Positions 11,091 to 24,318 of a stretch of DNA of 64,000 bases are shown piece by piece. Each line of letters starts with the position of its first letter. The stretch's first letter is position 1. The translations under genes and the position numbers were made by a program. The stretch comes from Mactra quadrangularis (lineage: Eukaryota; Mollusca; Bivalvia; Venerida; Mactridae): contig CM046309.1 in assembly GCA_025267735.1 (NCBI GenBank), positions 55,496,319 through 55,560,318 on the forward strand, read 5' to 3'. Below the pieces are notes generated by a model. It saw only the letters and a list, made by a program, of their open reading frames with translations. It ran no database searches and had not been told where the DNA came from.

Positions 11091-12129
11091 GATCTCACTT
11101 TCCTGTGGAATACCAGATTGTAACATGGTCACGTGTTGATCAGGCTCGCTTTCGTTGGCCCATAATGTAACCATCTATGATATCGCCATATCATTGATAC
11201 AAGAGTTTGCATTGTTACATCAAGTTAATTAAGTGATATTATCTAACATACAACACGCTAAGTCTTCTCAGAGTCACAGGTGACAAAGTTTTTTAAATAC
11301 CAACAAGTGTATCGTACCGAAACAACCCACAAGTACTAAAAATGAGCGGAAACAGTTTTTTAGGGCAGAACTACAATCTGTGACCACTTGTAATAGTAAA
11401 CTTGTCATTCCATGCCTTCCAATTAAGCCAATTTCGTGGCATAATAAGCAATTGTACAACAACTATTAACTAGGGTTTTCACTGAGGAGTACATGCCAGA
11501 AACTGAAGTGGACAGTTCCTTATAACACTTAAAGAATATCAAATTATAGGCGAAACACTTGTGTGTTTCCATGTTTGTCCTCGACTTAATCATTTTAAAG
11601 TTCCATAGTGTCTTTGTTTAATGACAAATGCTTAAACCCAAACTATACCTTTCGCTTTTAGCTTTCTCTTTATTTAATAGTTATTGCTTAAATCCCATTC
11701 TTGTACCAATAGGTTATTAAGATTCTCTAACCCAAACTCTACTTTAACTTTTGCTTTGCGTACAACGATAATCTTTAGCGTAAAGTCAGTTACAAACTGA
11801 TTAGAATTGTTTCTCCTTAAATGGCCGGCTATGTTTTTCGTAGTTTCTGCTCCGATTTAATGCTGTCTTCATTGCATTTGTTGATTACAATTGTTGTCAA
11901 AATCCTCAAATGCTAGTGTCTGTTCAAGAATAATCGTCTTGGAGAGGTCGAGTGGTAAAGATATTGCTTGAATAATCTCTGAATAGCAAATAAGAAACTG
12001 GTTAGGTAGCCACTCTTGAATATACTCAAAGTAGTCGTGGCATCCGAAAGTTTAGGAAGCAGTCTTGAGAGTGATTAAAATAAGTTAAAACTTTAACGAT
12101 CTGGGCTAGCCAAAGTTAATCCATATATA
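11091..12129. other. Intergenic, no gene seen
   Basis: Nothing recognisable. The minus-strand open frame at 11274-11462 shows no domain. Confidence 0.45.
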
Positions 12130-12765
12130 CATGATTAGCCACTATCATTATCATAATCATCATTATGATAACACTATCATCATCATTATAATCAACACCA
12201 TCATCATCATAATCATCATTATGATAACACTTTCATCATCATTATAATCAACACCATCATCTTCATAATCATCATTATGATAACACTTTCATCATCATTA
12301 TAATCAACACCATCATCATCATAATCATCATTATGATAACACTTTCATCATCATTATAATCAACACCATCATCATCATAATCATCATTATGATAACATTT
12401 TCATCATCATTATAATCAACACCATCATCATCATAATAATCACTATGATAACATTTTCCATCATCATAATAATCAAGACCGTCATCATCATAATCATTAA
12501 CATCCAAATAATCATCATCATCATTAATTTCATCGTCATCATTACCATTTGCAGCAACATCTTCATACTATCATCTTCACTATCACTATCATAATCATCA
12601 CTAGCATCATCATTATAATCACCATCATACTAATCGTCATCATCATCATTATTATCAACATGTTTATCATCATCATAAACATCATCATCTTAAGCATCGA
12701 TGATCATCATCACAATCATCATTATTATCATCATTAGTAGCGTTATCATCATAAGCACCATTAAT
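12130..12765. repeat. 56-bp minisatellite in an ATC-rich block
   Basis: ATTATGATAACAC recurs at 12162, 12218 and 12274 with an exact 56-bp period for about six units. The block then degrades into irregular ATC/ATT triplets up to about 12765. Confidence 0.9.
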
Positions 12766-12769
12766 ACAT

Positions 12770-13631
12770 GGGTGTGATTTTTGAAATATGGTACGGTATG
12801 TCATACATGTTTGTTTAGATTGCAAGTACAATTATTATTTATATATTTTGTGGTCAAAATGAGTAATATTTAATGACCTATATGGAATATTTCGCCAAAT
12901 TTTTTTCTTGCATTAGTTTGAAATCAGCCTGTGTCATTCACAGCTAACAGTATGAAAATGATATCACTCTGCTTTAGTTTTTACAACACTGCTATTGTAA
13001 TGGCATTTAAATATTTAACGATGTAAGCGATCTTATTAAGCATTTTAAAACAATGTTATAAGCGATATTTCGTATCAAACGTTCTGTACATTGACTTGTG
13101 GTATGACCAGTTCTATGAACTTTGATATTAACATTGACATCATGCAGTAACTAGCGTCTTTGATTTTATACTTAATACATGTATATAAGAGCACATTTTT
13201 GTCTTTTGAGATTTATCAATGATCGAGTACCGACCAAATCATGTATTTTCATTACATTTATGTCCATCATCTTTAAAATGTATTAGTATATGAGAAGCAG
13301 GCCTAGGCGGTTGTATTGTAGGAAAAATAGAAAAAAGGAAATAAAATTTTATATTTCTTTGTTACTAAACTATTATTGTAAACTAAGTAGGGGCGATTGA
13401 GGATTTTATTATCTTGACGCGACATTCGATAAAAAGATTTGCACAATTTAATGATCAAATCATTGCTACATCAATATTATTTATAGTTTTTCCTGGCTTT
13501 GACGATACCATATTACAAGAAATGAACATTAGAGAATTTTGTAGATTAGATGATTTATCAATGACAAATTTATATTTGAAAGAACGATGGATGAGTCAAT
13601 AGTTTCGAGTTTTATGGTATGAGATTTCAGT
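12770..13631. other. Intergenic, no gene seen
   Basis: AT-rich. The open frame at 13414-13602 encodes a 62-residue peptide without any recognised motif and was left out. Confidence 0.4.
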
Positions 13632-13737
13632 CGCCCGGCTAGCTCAGTTGGTAGCACGCAAGTCTACTGAACGAGGGGGATTGGGTTCGACCTATACGAT
13701 TTGTTTCTACGGCGTTAAACCCAACAAAACAAACAAG
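13632..13737 (+). mobile_element. Internally deleted S2 SINE
   Basis: A tRNA-like head, CGCCCGGCTAGCTCAGTTGG followed by TAGCACGCAAGTCTACTGAA and GGGTTCGACC, is fused to the 3' tail CGGCGTTAAACCCAACAAAA. The S2 body between them is missing. The head lacks a pairing acceptor stem, so it is not a functional tRNA. Confidence 0.75.
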
Positions 13738-15218
13738 TATGAGATATCAAGTGCCCCTCATATTCAAGCAAATAATGAGAAAAGTAGATATTTATCTACA
13801 TTGCATACACGATTTTACGTGTTTATAAAAAAATCTACATGGACTTCTTAATATTCAACGCGGTAAAAAGTTTATGTACTCTGAAAATCAAAAATATATT
13901 TCTAGTATTTTTCAATAGCCATAAAACATAGGTTTTAGTGGGGGATTGTATACTTTGAAATAATGAATTCGAAATATAGACAGTGGGACTAAAAAGCAAC
14001 TAATTAATAGTTATTTGTTACAGAACAACCCCTCTGAAATAATAATAATCTATTAAAACAGTATGAGTTCATAGTTTTAACGTTTACTTTAATATTTGAA
14101 AAAAATAATATGTTCTGTTCTGTTCTGCTATAAATTTTAAAAGTCTGAGTAGGTATAAAGACCAAACCCGGTAACTACGTTAATTGTCAAGCACTTTGTG
14201 TATATCAGGGCATACTTTAGTCGGCTACAATGATAATATTAAAGATTTCTAATCTTTTAAGTACCCTCTCTTCAAATAGGTCAAGAGTCCCTTTTCAAAT
14301 TGAAAAACAGATATGGTTTGGTTTTCAAACATCCTGAAAAGTTACGTACGGAACGTTTAGAGCGGGTTTTAAACTGAACCTTGAATGGTTTTTATACTAA
14401 ACTGTGTCAGAGTGTGATCTTTATACTGAACTGAGTATGGTTTTTATCTCGACCTATCTGTTTTTAAAACTTATTCAAATAATTTACCTCGCTTAGGCAT
14501 GTTTTAAAGTTATAAAAACCATTAAAAGTCATGTTTATCTGTAAACTTGAAAAGATATTTCATACTAATAAGAACTTTGTACCAAAATATATACGTGAGT
14601 AGCTTTAGCTATCTTTTAAGTTAAAAACAATTTTCATATTTTTAACACAAAGACTGAGTAGGGAGTAAAACGAAATGAAACGCACTGTATGAACTCTCTT
14701 ACTTAATTTATGAACAACAAAATTAAAACAAAATGTTTTAAAATCGAGTCAAAAACGTGTATAAAAAACAAAATCCTAAAACCTTGAGTTGAATATATTT
14801 TGTATTTTGTTGGTATATCTATTCAGCGAAAAGACACAAAAAATACAAAAAACAGCAGAGAAAAAAGTTCAGAAACCCTAAAAAACTTTTTTTTATCATT
14901 TTTGAGATACGAATAATTGTCAGTGAAGCAAGGCTAGAGAAATATTTTTATAATGAATAAAACATTTTAACTGAGCACATTAATAGCGTTAAAGGCTGGT
15001 TGGAAGAGCGACACGCAGTCATTTATGTTAGGCGGTTTACATAAAATATTCATCATTTAAAGGTACTAGTTCAAAGATTTGGTTTATTTGTTCTATAATT
15101 TTTAAATATCATTCAGTGTCTGTAATTGTATCAAAAAAATGAATTCTTGCTATTACAATGCAAACTGACCTATATGTCGCAATAAATATACAATAAAATG
15201 AACGAAAATGCACAAAAA
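13738..15218. other. Intergenic, no gene seen
   Basis: AT-rich. A short TGTTCTGTTCTGTTCTGC echo of the pentamer repeat lies near 14111-14128. Nothing else was recognised. Confidence 0.45.
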
Positions 15219-15226
15219 GAGTCTAT

Positions 15227-16162
15227 TAGGGCTCTACACCGGTATACGATATATATCGAATACCGGTATTGTAGGTTCGATAGATATATCGGATCGAACG
15301 TTTCCGTATCGAACAAAATATCGACCAATGACGGTCATACAAATAAAATGCACGCGCTGTAAATCAGTTGATACATTGTATCGCCAAATCAACATTCTAC
15401 TCATTGACGTCATTGATTTTACTGCTTTCGGTTCTGTATGAACTAAATCTCATAATTATGACATTCCTTTCTGCAAACGTCTTACACCTGTTACGTCATT
15501 TTTGTTCTTTTCAATCAAACGGAAGTAACTGTTGCTGTTAGAATGTCCTTTATATGTACTTTCGTTTTCAATAAGTCCGGGAACCAACAATCAGTATTAA
15601 AGTGATAGACTAAAGTGAAATTGGTGAACCATAACATAAGACAGCCAAAACACTGATGAGGCTTTTTTAAGTGATAATTTAGTTTCTTCCGCCAACAGTA
15701 GACGCTTTCATAAAATGGCCAATAAAGAATTGAGAGTTTACAGAGACATGCCAAAACATCCTAATCATTTGCTCTTAAAAAGAAAATCGATTTATATTCC
15801 CTCATTTGTGCACATTAGCTGCTTAATATGCGGTTTCTCAGGTCGCTTCTGTAGCTTCTAAATGGGTAAATTCAATCTCATGAGACATCAGAAAGGACAT
15901 GTCTAGATCCAGACTCACTGGATACAACGATATTTCTTAAAAACGTGCAAACGTCATATACTTTACCATTTAAGGTGTTGATAAGACAGTGCATTTAGTA
16001 GTATGGGGCTACTACAATTGAAATAAATGAATTAAACAACAATGTTTTGCAGTTTTATAAAAAATCTATATATTATTAAAATATCATATGATATATCGAA
16101 TATCGATCATTTTGTATCGATACGAATATCGTATCGATCATTCTGACCGATATAGAGCCCTA
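15227..16162. mobile_element. hAT-like non-autonomous DNA transposon
   Basis: Terminal inverted repeats TAGGGCTCTACACCGG (left) and TATAGAGCCCTA (right) are flanked by identical 8-bp copies of GAGTCTAT at 15219-15226 and 16163-16170, the target length typical of hAT elements. The subterminal regions are rich in ATCGATA/CGATAT palindromes. A broken zinc-finger-like stretch lies inside. No intact transposase frame exists. Confidence 0.88.
15829..15906 (+). pseudogene. Zinc-finger-like relic inside the hAT-like element
   Basis: The frame reads a Cys..Cys pair, an in-frame stop, then GKFNLMRHQKGHV, which resembles the second half of a C2H2 or BED finger (F..L..H...H). It is broken by the stop, and the following codon is also a stop. 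It may be a trace of the parent transposase DNA-binding domain. Confidence 0.35.
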
Positions 16163-16170
16163 GAGTCTAT

Positions 16171-18100
16171 ACCGTGACATACGGGGTAGATATTTACTAC
16201 ATGAAACACCATCATTTGTAGTTGTACGTCAATTTGCACTAATATTGTCATTATCCGAACACTACTTTCCTGCTTCCAAAAATATTTCCATACGATTTTG
16301 ATAGTTTTAGAAAAAGTTAATATTTAAGTTGAAATCTGTGAATGAGTACCTTTAAAACTACGCTTCAATATACACTCGTATATTCATTTTTAAATGGATA
16401 TTGATATATTTTGAACGTAACTGCTTGATTTATAAGTTGAACTCATTCGCATATTACTGTCAGTACACCGTGCATTTATGTTTTACATTGAGAAATGGGT
16501 ATAGGGTTTCAAATAGGGGAGAATTTTGTTGAACAATCTAACTAAACAAAGATGGTATACTATTTCAAAAATGGTAATATTAGACCGTCTATTGTATCTG
16601 TTCAATTCATTTATAGATACATAACTCTTCTACAAAAAACATCTATTCAAATAGACATTGTGTTCGGCCTTCTATTCATAACATTAATATTATACTTTAA
16701 AGTTCTTTAATAGTTTTTTTACAAGCTGACGAACCCAGGGTTAAAATACATTATACCGACTCTGTACTTCGTATTTTACTGGCAGTGTATTTAGAAATGG
16801 GTATTATTTAGTATAACCTATTCATAAAACGATCTGCATTATCATGTCATGGCGATCCTTTATCTTTCATCTATAAATTATGATTTTTTGAGACATTGAT
16901 ATGGCAGAGTTTTTTTGTAAAAATCAAATTAGACACAGGTGTCCATAAAGCCGTATAAGCTAGCCTGAAAAAAAACGTAACTTTTTTAATATTAGATGTA
17001 CATTTTTGTGAATGAATTTCTTCTTATCTGTATTCACATACAATGTTTTTTGTGAGATGTAAACAAGTGACTTGTAGTACAGCAGAAAGTATTAGAGAGG
17101 AATGTTCATACTAGTTACTCAGTTATTTCTAAACCCAAACAAAATATAAAGTCATTTACTCGTCGAATATTCTGCCATCTACCGACACAGCTATAAACAC
17201 GGCCATGGACTTGCAGTTAATCAAGAACCGTCTATAAACCGGTTTAATCTCGTTTAATCTATAAAAAATGCTATTTTGAATGCACTGAATATATTTGACT
17301 GAGAAATATTATATGTAATACATGTAGTTATTTTTGACGACTTAATCAAATGAACTGGTGACCTAATATAGAGAGCTGGACTGCCTAGCTCAGTGTCCCA
17401 GATTCAAGTCCCATGTGGAATGGGGAATATCTATAAATAATACCTCACATAGTTTCTACATTTTACAATTTTAAAAAATGATTATTGTTCAATCGTTTCA
17501 TTGAAAAACTACTCAATATTCAAAAGTTAAAAATGTGACCAAATAATTCGAACTGCTCATGGAATTCATGAAAGCTTTTTAAACTGGGCACACGAAATAG
17601 AAGCTTATAATCAAATGTCATATGAATTAAAGTTAAAAATGTTTATGAAACATTCGTTTTAGTGTTGAACAGATGGGATAGCATTATGGGTATTCTAATC
17701 AGACGTTTTACGAATCAATTGTGCTCCTTTAAAAGGGTATAAATCTATAACAGATTGGTTTAGTCTCATAAATTTCATAAACAATCATAGAGTGAATATT
17801 TTTTTGTAAAATATGTCCCTGAGCTTTAATGGACACAGTTGATTATGGCTTAATGATGAAACATTAGGTAACAGAAATTTAGTTATATGTACAGAATGAC
17901 ATGGAATATGCCACAAGTTTAAAATGTAAGTGAATTAAATTGAGTACATGGTGTGTTTTAAATTACAAAAAGTCATCTACATGTACTAGTAAGCAAATCC
18001 AATATCAGTATTATTTAAGTAGTTTAACAACATATGAATAAAGATATGTTACATAGATAATCTGAAATTGCTACACTACGTGAGAGACTTATACTATTAC
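16171..18100. other. Intergenic, no gene seen
   Basis: AT-rich. A degenerate tRNA-like string (TGCCTAGCTCAGTG ... GATTCAAGTCCC) at about 17380-17420 may be a decayed SINE head. Confidence 0.4.
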
Positions 18101-18385
18101 TAGAGAGGGGCATGATCAGTTTATTTCCAAACTTTAATTTGTCCAAGAATTTTTGGAGGGCACTTTATTTATTCGAATGATGCTTTACTATGCCTATTGA
18201 TGGAACTTATGTAAAATATCAAAAAATATTAAATTATAATAAAATAAGTTGAGAGAGGCATGATCAGTTAATCTCAAAATTTCAATATTCAAATAACTTT
18301 TGGAGTGGGGGACTGTAACTTTAATCACTCGAATGATGTTTTTACTATACCTTTTGATGAAACATAAGTAAAATATTAGAACTAA
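18101..18385 (+). repeat. Diverged tandem duplication, about 150-bp unit
   Basis: GGGGCATGATCAGTTTAT...TTTTGGAGGGCACTTTA and the following GAGGCATGATCAGTTAAT...TTTTGGAGTGGGGGACT share order and spacing. Both continue into CGAATGATG(C/T)TTT, ACTAT(A/G)CCT and TAAGTAAAATAT-like strings. Confidence 0.75.
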
Positions 18386-20472
18386 GACTCTGTTAAAGCT
18401 AGCCAAAGCAGTTTGTAACATACACTTTATTTAATATGTCGAATCTCAGCATTTTCTAACATTGCTTAATTGGAAAAAAAACTCAGTTCGATCAATAAAA
18501 CTCATGGAGTACATTTTTCAAAAGCAACACGGGTAGCATTGTATAGGTTTACTTTGATGTCACCGCTCTTTGATCCTGTACAATGCTGAGTAAAGAATCG
18601 TTCAATTATAAAAAGGTAAAATTCTTATTGATCTGTCTAAGTAGAGGGATGAATTAATATGAAAAAATATGACCGAGAATTCCTGTGGGACGTACAGAAA
18701 ATCTATTGAGCGAAAAGAGAAAAAAAATGAAAATAAAGTGAAGAGATTAGCGAAAAGGAGTTTTAAAAAGCAGAAATATCTTGATATTCAGATTATTATT
18801 AGAACCCATTATTTTCATTTTAAAACCAGTTAAACGCCATACTTGTCAGTCACGGCTGAAATTAAATGTTAAATAAATACGCTTAATAGTTTGCTTGCAA
18901 ACAAAAACATATACACGTCAATGATGTGATATGAAAGATTGACGCTGAAACAATGAAACCTCAGCACACGACAGTTAAAGATCATGAAAACGTCTGCTTG
19001 GAATAGTAATCTAGTTGACAACCGTTTCAACGCTTGTCGGCATTTATGATCCCGACTTTTTTTCAAACAATGTTGAATGAAAAAGGTCATACGATGAGTC
19101 GACAGGTAGGACTTTCATTTTAAGACAATATCGTTTGTTAAGTTCATTGCTCAAGGTTAAAATCACATTGTATTCCTTTTTGACTGAAACCTATCAAAAT
19201 TTAATGGCTTATTCCTTACATGTATATTCGTACAGTCAGGTTTTACAACCCCACGTGCTTAATTTAATTGGGCTTTGATTTATATTGTTAAGTTTGCAGA
19301 CGACCTGAAGAAAATTTGGAGGGAAATTTACAACTTTACACGATAATGAAATAAATTCGGCCATATACCAGATTAAATTGGTTTCAGTGATATTTTAAAT
19401 ACGTGAACACACTAGGTTTTACAAAATTTTAGATAAAATTTTAGGTTATTTTTTTACTGACTTCGTTATAGCTTATATCAAAATGTTCAACATTGGTTTC
19501 CTATTGTTTAATGCGATTTTCATAGTGTTAGAATGATACTCATAAAATGGAGCAGCCTGGCATAGATTTTCAACGCTGATTTGCAGTATTGTGAATAAAG
19601 TAAAGTTCAACAATGAAGACCATCATAGTTTGTGCAAAATCATGCGGTTATGGCGATTTTTAGTCACTGCTTAATGTGAGAGGACAAAATGTTTAATGCC
19701 CCTATAATAAGACCATTTTGCTACTAATGGGTGATCGATTTTGATGTTATTTAATAATGGAATTATTATGTTTTTATTAATCAGTTTAAATACCAAATAC
19801 TAGAAAGAGTTCATTGAGTAAAAATATTAAATATTATATTTTGTTATATTAATATATTGTACTTTTGATGTGTATTTTTTTGCCCTAATATTGATTTCGA
19901 TTAGCAGAGTAGGAAAGTCTATGTGATGTCAACTTCTCAATGCAATTGAGAACATAAACAGTTCTGCGACTGCTTGATTTTTTGTAAAAAACAATCATTG
20001 AGAAACGTAATCGATCAAATCTTTTAATAAATACTTAAAGAGTTTCTAGCACGCTCGATGATAACGCTACTTAGTATTGGAACATGTTCTCCGATTTAAG
20101 ACCAAGAAAATGAGATAAGATTTAGTAATTTGTAAACATCATGTTTTTTTTTAATTTTAACCCATTTTCATGAATATTCTCATAACAAGCATAATTATGC
20201 AAACACATTTCTCATAATAAAACAATGAAAACTAGAAAATTAAAATTCTAGTCGTAATCTCAATAAAAATGTCTCAAAGTTCATTTTAATATAACAAGTA
20301 ACACAACATAAAAATTTGGTGGTTTTTAACCTATAAATGTGAGTCGAAAATGAAGGCATAACACCTCTAAATTTAGAATTTATGAAAAGAAAAACAGATA
20401 CGAATATGATTTACGTACACATTTCAATGACAATATAGCACAAAGAAAAGAAATAGAAAGAAATAGTTGACT
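18386..20472. other. Intergenic region downstream of the frizzled gene
   Basis: Contains the 3' untranslated region of the frizzled gene, the end of which could not be placed. An AATAAA on the minus strand lies near 19769. No other gene or repeat was recognised. Confidence 0.4.
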
Positions 20473-22296
20473 TTAAATCCGTGAACCTCCACTGTTTAGG
20501 GAGGAACATGTTTTTGGCACGTTTTTATGTCCTCTGTGAGCGTCCAACACGGGCGCCTGGTGATAGCCAACTTGCCCATGCCCGCCTATATTAGATTTCC
20601 GATGAGTGAATCGGTTAGTACAAAATTTTTGCCACGATGTGATTGTTTTATAACTCCAAATCCACATACCGCTGGTTATTCCAACTACTAACAGCATGAA
20701 ATATTTTAACATAAACACTTCGACTGAGGGTATCGAACTTTCAGTTTTACCAAATCGACAGTCCTTCAGTCCACGGTCTGTGATTTTACAGTCTTTAGAC
20801 ATTGCTATTTGTTTCCATGTTTCCATGTTTAATTTTTCATAAAACAAACACCCAATCACACACGTGGATGGTACAGTGTATAGAACGGAAAATATTCCAA
20901 TTTTTGCCATTAATTTTTCTAATTTTCGAATATTTGTTCCTTCATGTCTTAAATTGTTCCTGATTCGAAATAATGCCACAAAACCGGATAGGAGGAAAAA
21001 GGTTCCAATTAATAAATAAACTATAAGTGGCACTAGAACAAAACCAGTCAATGCTTGCCCATCTTGGTTTCCAACGTAACACAGCCCGGTGAGCTCATCA
21101 CCGTCCACCCGTCTCATTGTTAATATTAATATAGTCTTTACTGCAGGAATTGCCCATGCTGCTAAATGAAAATAACTGCTTAAAGCCTCTATGGCTTCCT
21201 GTCCCCATTTTCTCGCTGCAGCCAGGAACCAGGTAATGGTTAGAATGACCCACCACAGGGATCCAGCCATTCCAAAAAAGTACAAAATAAGAAATACAAT
21301 AATACACCATGTACTCTCAAGACCCTCTTGTATAAGAAATTCCGATCCGTCTCTTCTTCGATCACAAGATATATCTTCGGGACCTGTGACTGCACGGATC
21401 ATGTAAGCTATTGAATATATCGCATAGCACATTGATAGGAATATAATAGGACGTTCAGGATATTTAAAACGTTGAGTATCAATAAGAAACGTTAGAGCAG
21501 TACAAATTGTAGATAAGCAACAAATAGAGGCCCACACTAATATCCAAATCTCAGCAAAATTTTTGTCCTCTTGCTTAAAGTAAACGTCTGTGTTACACCT
21601 AGGAGCACAGGAGTTGTTACGTTTTTGAATTTTATCAACGTACACATACCTATCGGGACAGATAACCGGTGGATTAATGTATTGGTCCATTTTTTTGTTC
21701 GAATGGTAGTCATTTCTGTCCATATGGGACTGTTCTCGTATTTTTTCAAAATATTTTATCATATCGTCGTTGATTTTTTCTGGACCTAGAGTACCAAAGT
21801 CGTCCATATCATCCGTGTCCGTAGGCGCTTCCATACAAAGTAATCCTGATTTGGGATCGCTGTATTCCGGCAACGGAGCACAGTCTAATATCGATGGCCA
21901 AATAAAGTCAAGTTTATTCAGCACTGGTTCACAGTTCTTTCTAACATCCTCGCACATAGAACGACAAGGAGGCACAACTAATGTAGTCTCACGCTCGTCC
22001 CCGGTGTGCTGCATGTCGGTACACATAGGCGCGTGAAGCGAACACAAGAAAAACCTCAAATATTTTGCACACCCAACTTGAACCAAAGGTATAAATCCAT
22101 GAACTTGCATTGCTGCGTCCTTCTGGTTGCTGTTGCCAACCAGGTTAGGCATTCTGGTCATGTTATATCGGAGGTTCGAACACAGTGGTATGGTGATGGG
22201 CGTACATCTGTTGTACGTATACTGTTCCAACGATGTAAAAGATTCCCCATGTTTGAATAGAACTAAAATCACAAACACAACGTTGAGTAGCCACAT
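20473..22296 (-). CDS. FZD9/10: Frizzled-class Wnt receptor, Fz9/10 type
   Basis: An intact single-exon frame of 607 residues. It is a seven-pass membrane receptor that binds Wnt through its cysteine-rich domain and signals through Dishevelled. A signal peptide covers about residues 1-19. The cysteine-rich domain (31-154) keeps all ten cysteines: 31, 39, 76, 85, 92, 111, 115, 122, 139 and 154. Membrane segments fall near 249-271, 282-302, 330-353, 375-395, 415-441, 463-486 and 525-548. The Dishevelled-binding KTxxxW motif is KTITSW at 550-555. Potential N-glycosylation sites are N45 and N227. The strings MPNLVG, AAWAIPAVKTILIL, LNMETW with the following cysteine pair, and the tail GYHQAP match vertebrate FZD9/FZD10 better than FZD4, which was the alternative considered. 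The length is normal for the family. The start is the only methionine ahead of a credible signal peptide. The tail ends GSRI without the ETVV PDZ ligand of FZD4. Confidence 0.96.
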   Translation of the reverse strand: MWLLNVVFVILVLFKHGESFTSLEQYTYNRCTPITIPLCSNLRYNMTRMPNLVGNSNQKDAAMQVHGFIPLVQVGCAKYLRFFLCSLHAPMCTDMQHTGDERETTLVVPPCRSMCEDVRKNCEPVLNKLDFIWPSILDCAPLPEYSDPKSGLLCMEAPTDTDDMDDFGTLGPEKINDDMIKYFEKIREQSHMDRNDYHSNKKMDQYINPPVICPDRYVYVDKIQKRNNSCAPRCNTDVYFKQEDKNFAEIWILVWASICCLSTICTALTFLIDTQRFKYPERPIIFLSMCYAIYSIAYMIRAVTGPEDISCDRRRDGSEFLIQEGLESTWCIIVFLILYFFGMAGSLWWVILTITWFLAAARKWGQEAIEALSSYFHLAAWAIPAVKTILILTMRRVDGDELTGLCYVGNQDGQALTGFVLVPLIVYLLIGTFFLLSGFVALFRIRNNLRHEGTNIRKLEKLMAKIGIFSVLYTVPSTCVIGCLFYEKLNMETWKQIAMSKDCKITDRGLKDCRFGKTESSIPSVEVFMLKYFMLLVVGITSGMWIWSYKTITSWQKFCTNRFTHRKSNIGGHGQVGYHQAPVLDAHRGHKNVPKTCSSLNSGGSRI

Positions 22297-23945
22297 TTTT
22301 GTTTTACTTTTCGTAAGTTAAGTTACTCCATCCGAAATTTTGTTATAATTAAATTCCTGTATGAATGCAGACGACACAAAGTCCTTTAAATGAAACTGAA
22401 CTTGTTGTTTACACTTTGACGTCAAGCTCACATCGTGTGAAATAAAATATCTATGTAGATTGATAAGAAAACTATGTTGTCACCGTGTAAAAATGCGATA
22501 TTTTGTATGTTTTAATTCCACGATACGCTCTGTCCTACATTGTAAACATTACTGACAACAGTTTGCAATGTGATGAACATACATCAAACGAGACCACCGA
22601 CCAAAGTTAATGTATTCCTACGCGACGTGTTTATAACGTTTAAATATGACATTAGCAGACGATATTTGTTACAAAACTCACCAGTCCAAACTACTTCGAT
22701 ACTTCAGACACGAAGATAAAATTGTTTAAATTCTCTACGCAAATAAATCAGAGAAAAGAACTCGGACTACTTTCTATCGGATGAATATCCGTTTGTTACA
22801 ATCCAGCGCTTTTCAAGAGGCGGTATCAACTTTCCTTTGATGTTAGGTTTTATGACATATAAATATGTCAATCATTAGCATGAGGTAAAACAAATTGCTG
22901 TAAACATGTGAGTATAGCTCCGCCCCCTCTGTATAATTTACTTGTCATAGAATAGGCAGTTTTAAACACAAAAGCGAGCAGAAGGCAATATAACGGACAG
23001 ATATATTGTACGTATAACACATTTATATACATATATATATCACTATTTTACAGTCAACTAGTGCAGGGTATGGAAAAAAGATATTTTAGTCGTACAAAAT
23101 TCCTTCGTCAATACAAGAGAAGAGTTGATTATGTTTCCAGACGGTATGGCAGAGGTTTTTGATGGAATATAACACTGTAAAACGCATTAACGTGCGTTAT
23201 TGGCTCCCGTTGAAGAAGAAGAAAACAAATGGGATGTTTTGGCCATCTACAAGACAAAACGCGATCAACGTGAAAACTCGTTTTCTTTCAATTTAGATCA
23301 TTTCCTCGACACATTTCTCACAAAATGGTTATTTTGTTATCCAGGATCGCTAAATTACTTAAACACAAAATAATTACTTTAACCATGGTTAACAAAACCA
23401 CAGATAATACTGACGAAAACAGGAAACCAATGTTTTGGTTTTATTATACGAAAGTAGTCCGGTCTTTATACGATGCTCAATGTAGATTTGTTACTCATCG
23501 TCCATTCAATGGCTAGGCTGTGAATTGAAGTTGAACTGGATTATCTAACAGTGTCATTGAAATAACTAATATTTTGTCATGGAACTTTGGACATTTTACT
23601 TAAGGAGAGTTCAACTATTAGGACAATTCAAAACCGATGGTCTTAATAGCGGCATTGTTTTAATATAGGAACTCTTCTCTTCACAAATTAAGCACGCTGG
23701 GCTTAAACATCTTTGAAATGATCATGATTTTGCTATAATTAAGGTGGTCTTGATAGCCCGAATACTTAGCACATACCCTAGCTAGTGGCTGACAGCGGCC
23801 TTATTTGATACGTAGGTAATCGGAAGAATATCTGTAAAATATATTTCATGTTCTCAACAAAGGTAAGTAGTTCCTGCCAGGGAATCTACACATGACTCCT
23901 AGTAATAAGACGTTCTACTGACTGAGCTCACCTGACAGTCTTCTA
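22297..23945. other. Upstream region of the frizzled gene
   Basis: Should hold the frizzled 5' untranslated region and promoter. A GC-rich CTCCGCCCCCTC string, which could be an Sp1/KLF-type site, lies at about 22918-22929. No TATA box could be assigned. Short frames here lack coding features. Confidence 0.4.
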
Positions 23946-24010
23946 CTTTCGGAACACCACCGCGATCTTCTACGAATACATGTGTCGAAAACGCCGAGGT
24001 GTTTAGAATG
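23946..24010. mobile_element. Family A palindromic mini-element, diverged
   Basis: CTTTCGGAACACCACCGCGA at the left and ACGCCGAGGTGTTTAGAATG at the right are the two family A termini with substitutions. No target duplication is visible. Confidence 0.5.
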
Positions 24011-24318
24011 GGTTTCCTGCTGTACACATATTTAACTTTATCATAATTTTATTAATAAATTACAATTTTAAATGTATATTCATTGCGTCATATAATATAC
24101 ATATCTGTTTTATACATATGATACATATTTTAAAAGATTAAATTTGATTATCCGACAACAAAGTTATGTAACATTTCATATCGGCTACGATATTGTTTAT
24201 TCCATTTATTATATTTTAAATCTTGAATGAAGTTAAGGTACTTCGTAACTTTTTCAATAAATATGCAGTTCTGTTAAGTTCCATTCTATACAACGACGTA
24301 GCTACAAATAAATTAAAT

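Noticed and set aside
13632..13690. Possible tRNA gene (also 50644-50730 and 63640-63705)
   Set aside because: A and B box strings are present, but the acceptor stem does not pair and the length is wrong. All are fused to SINE bodies.
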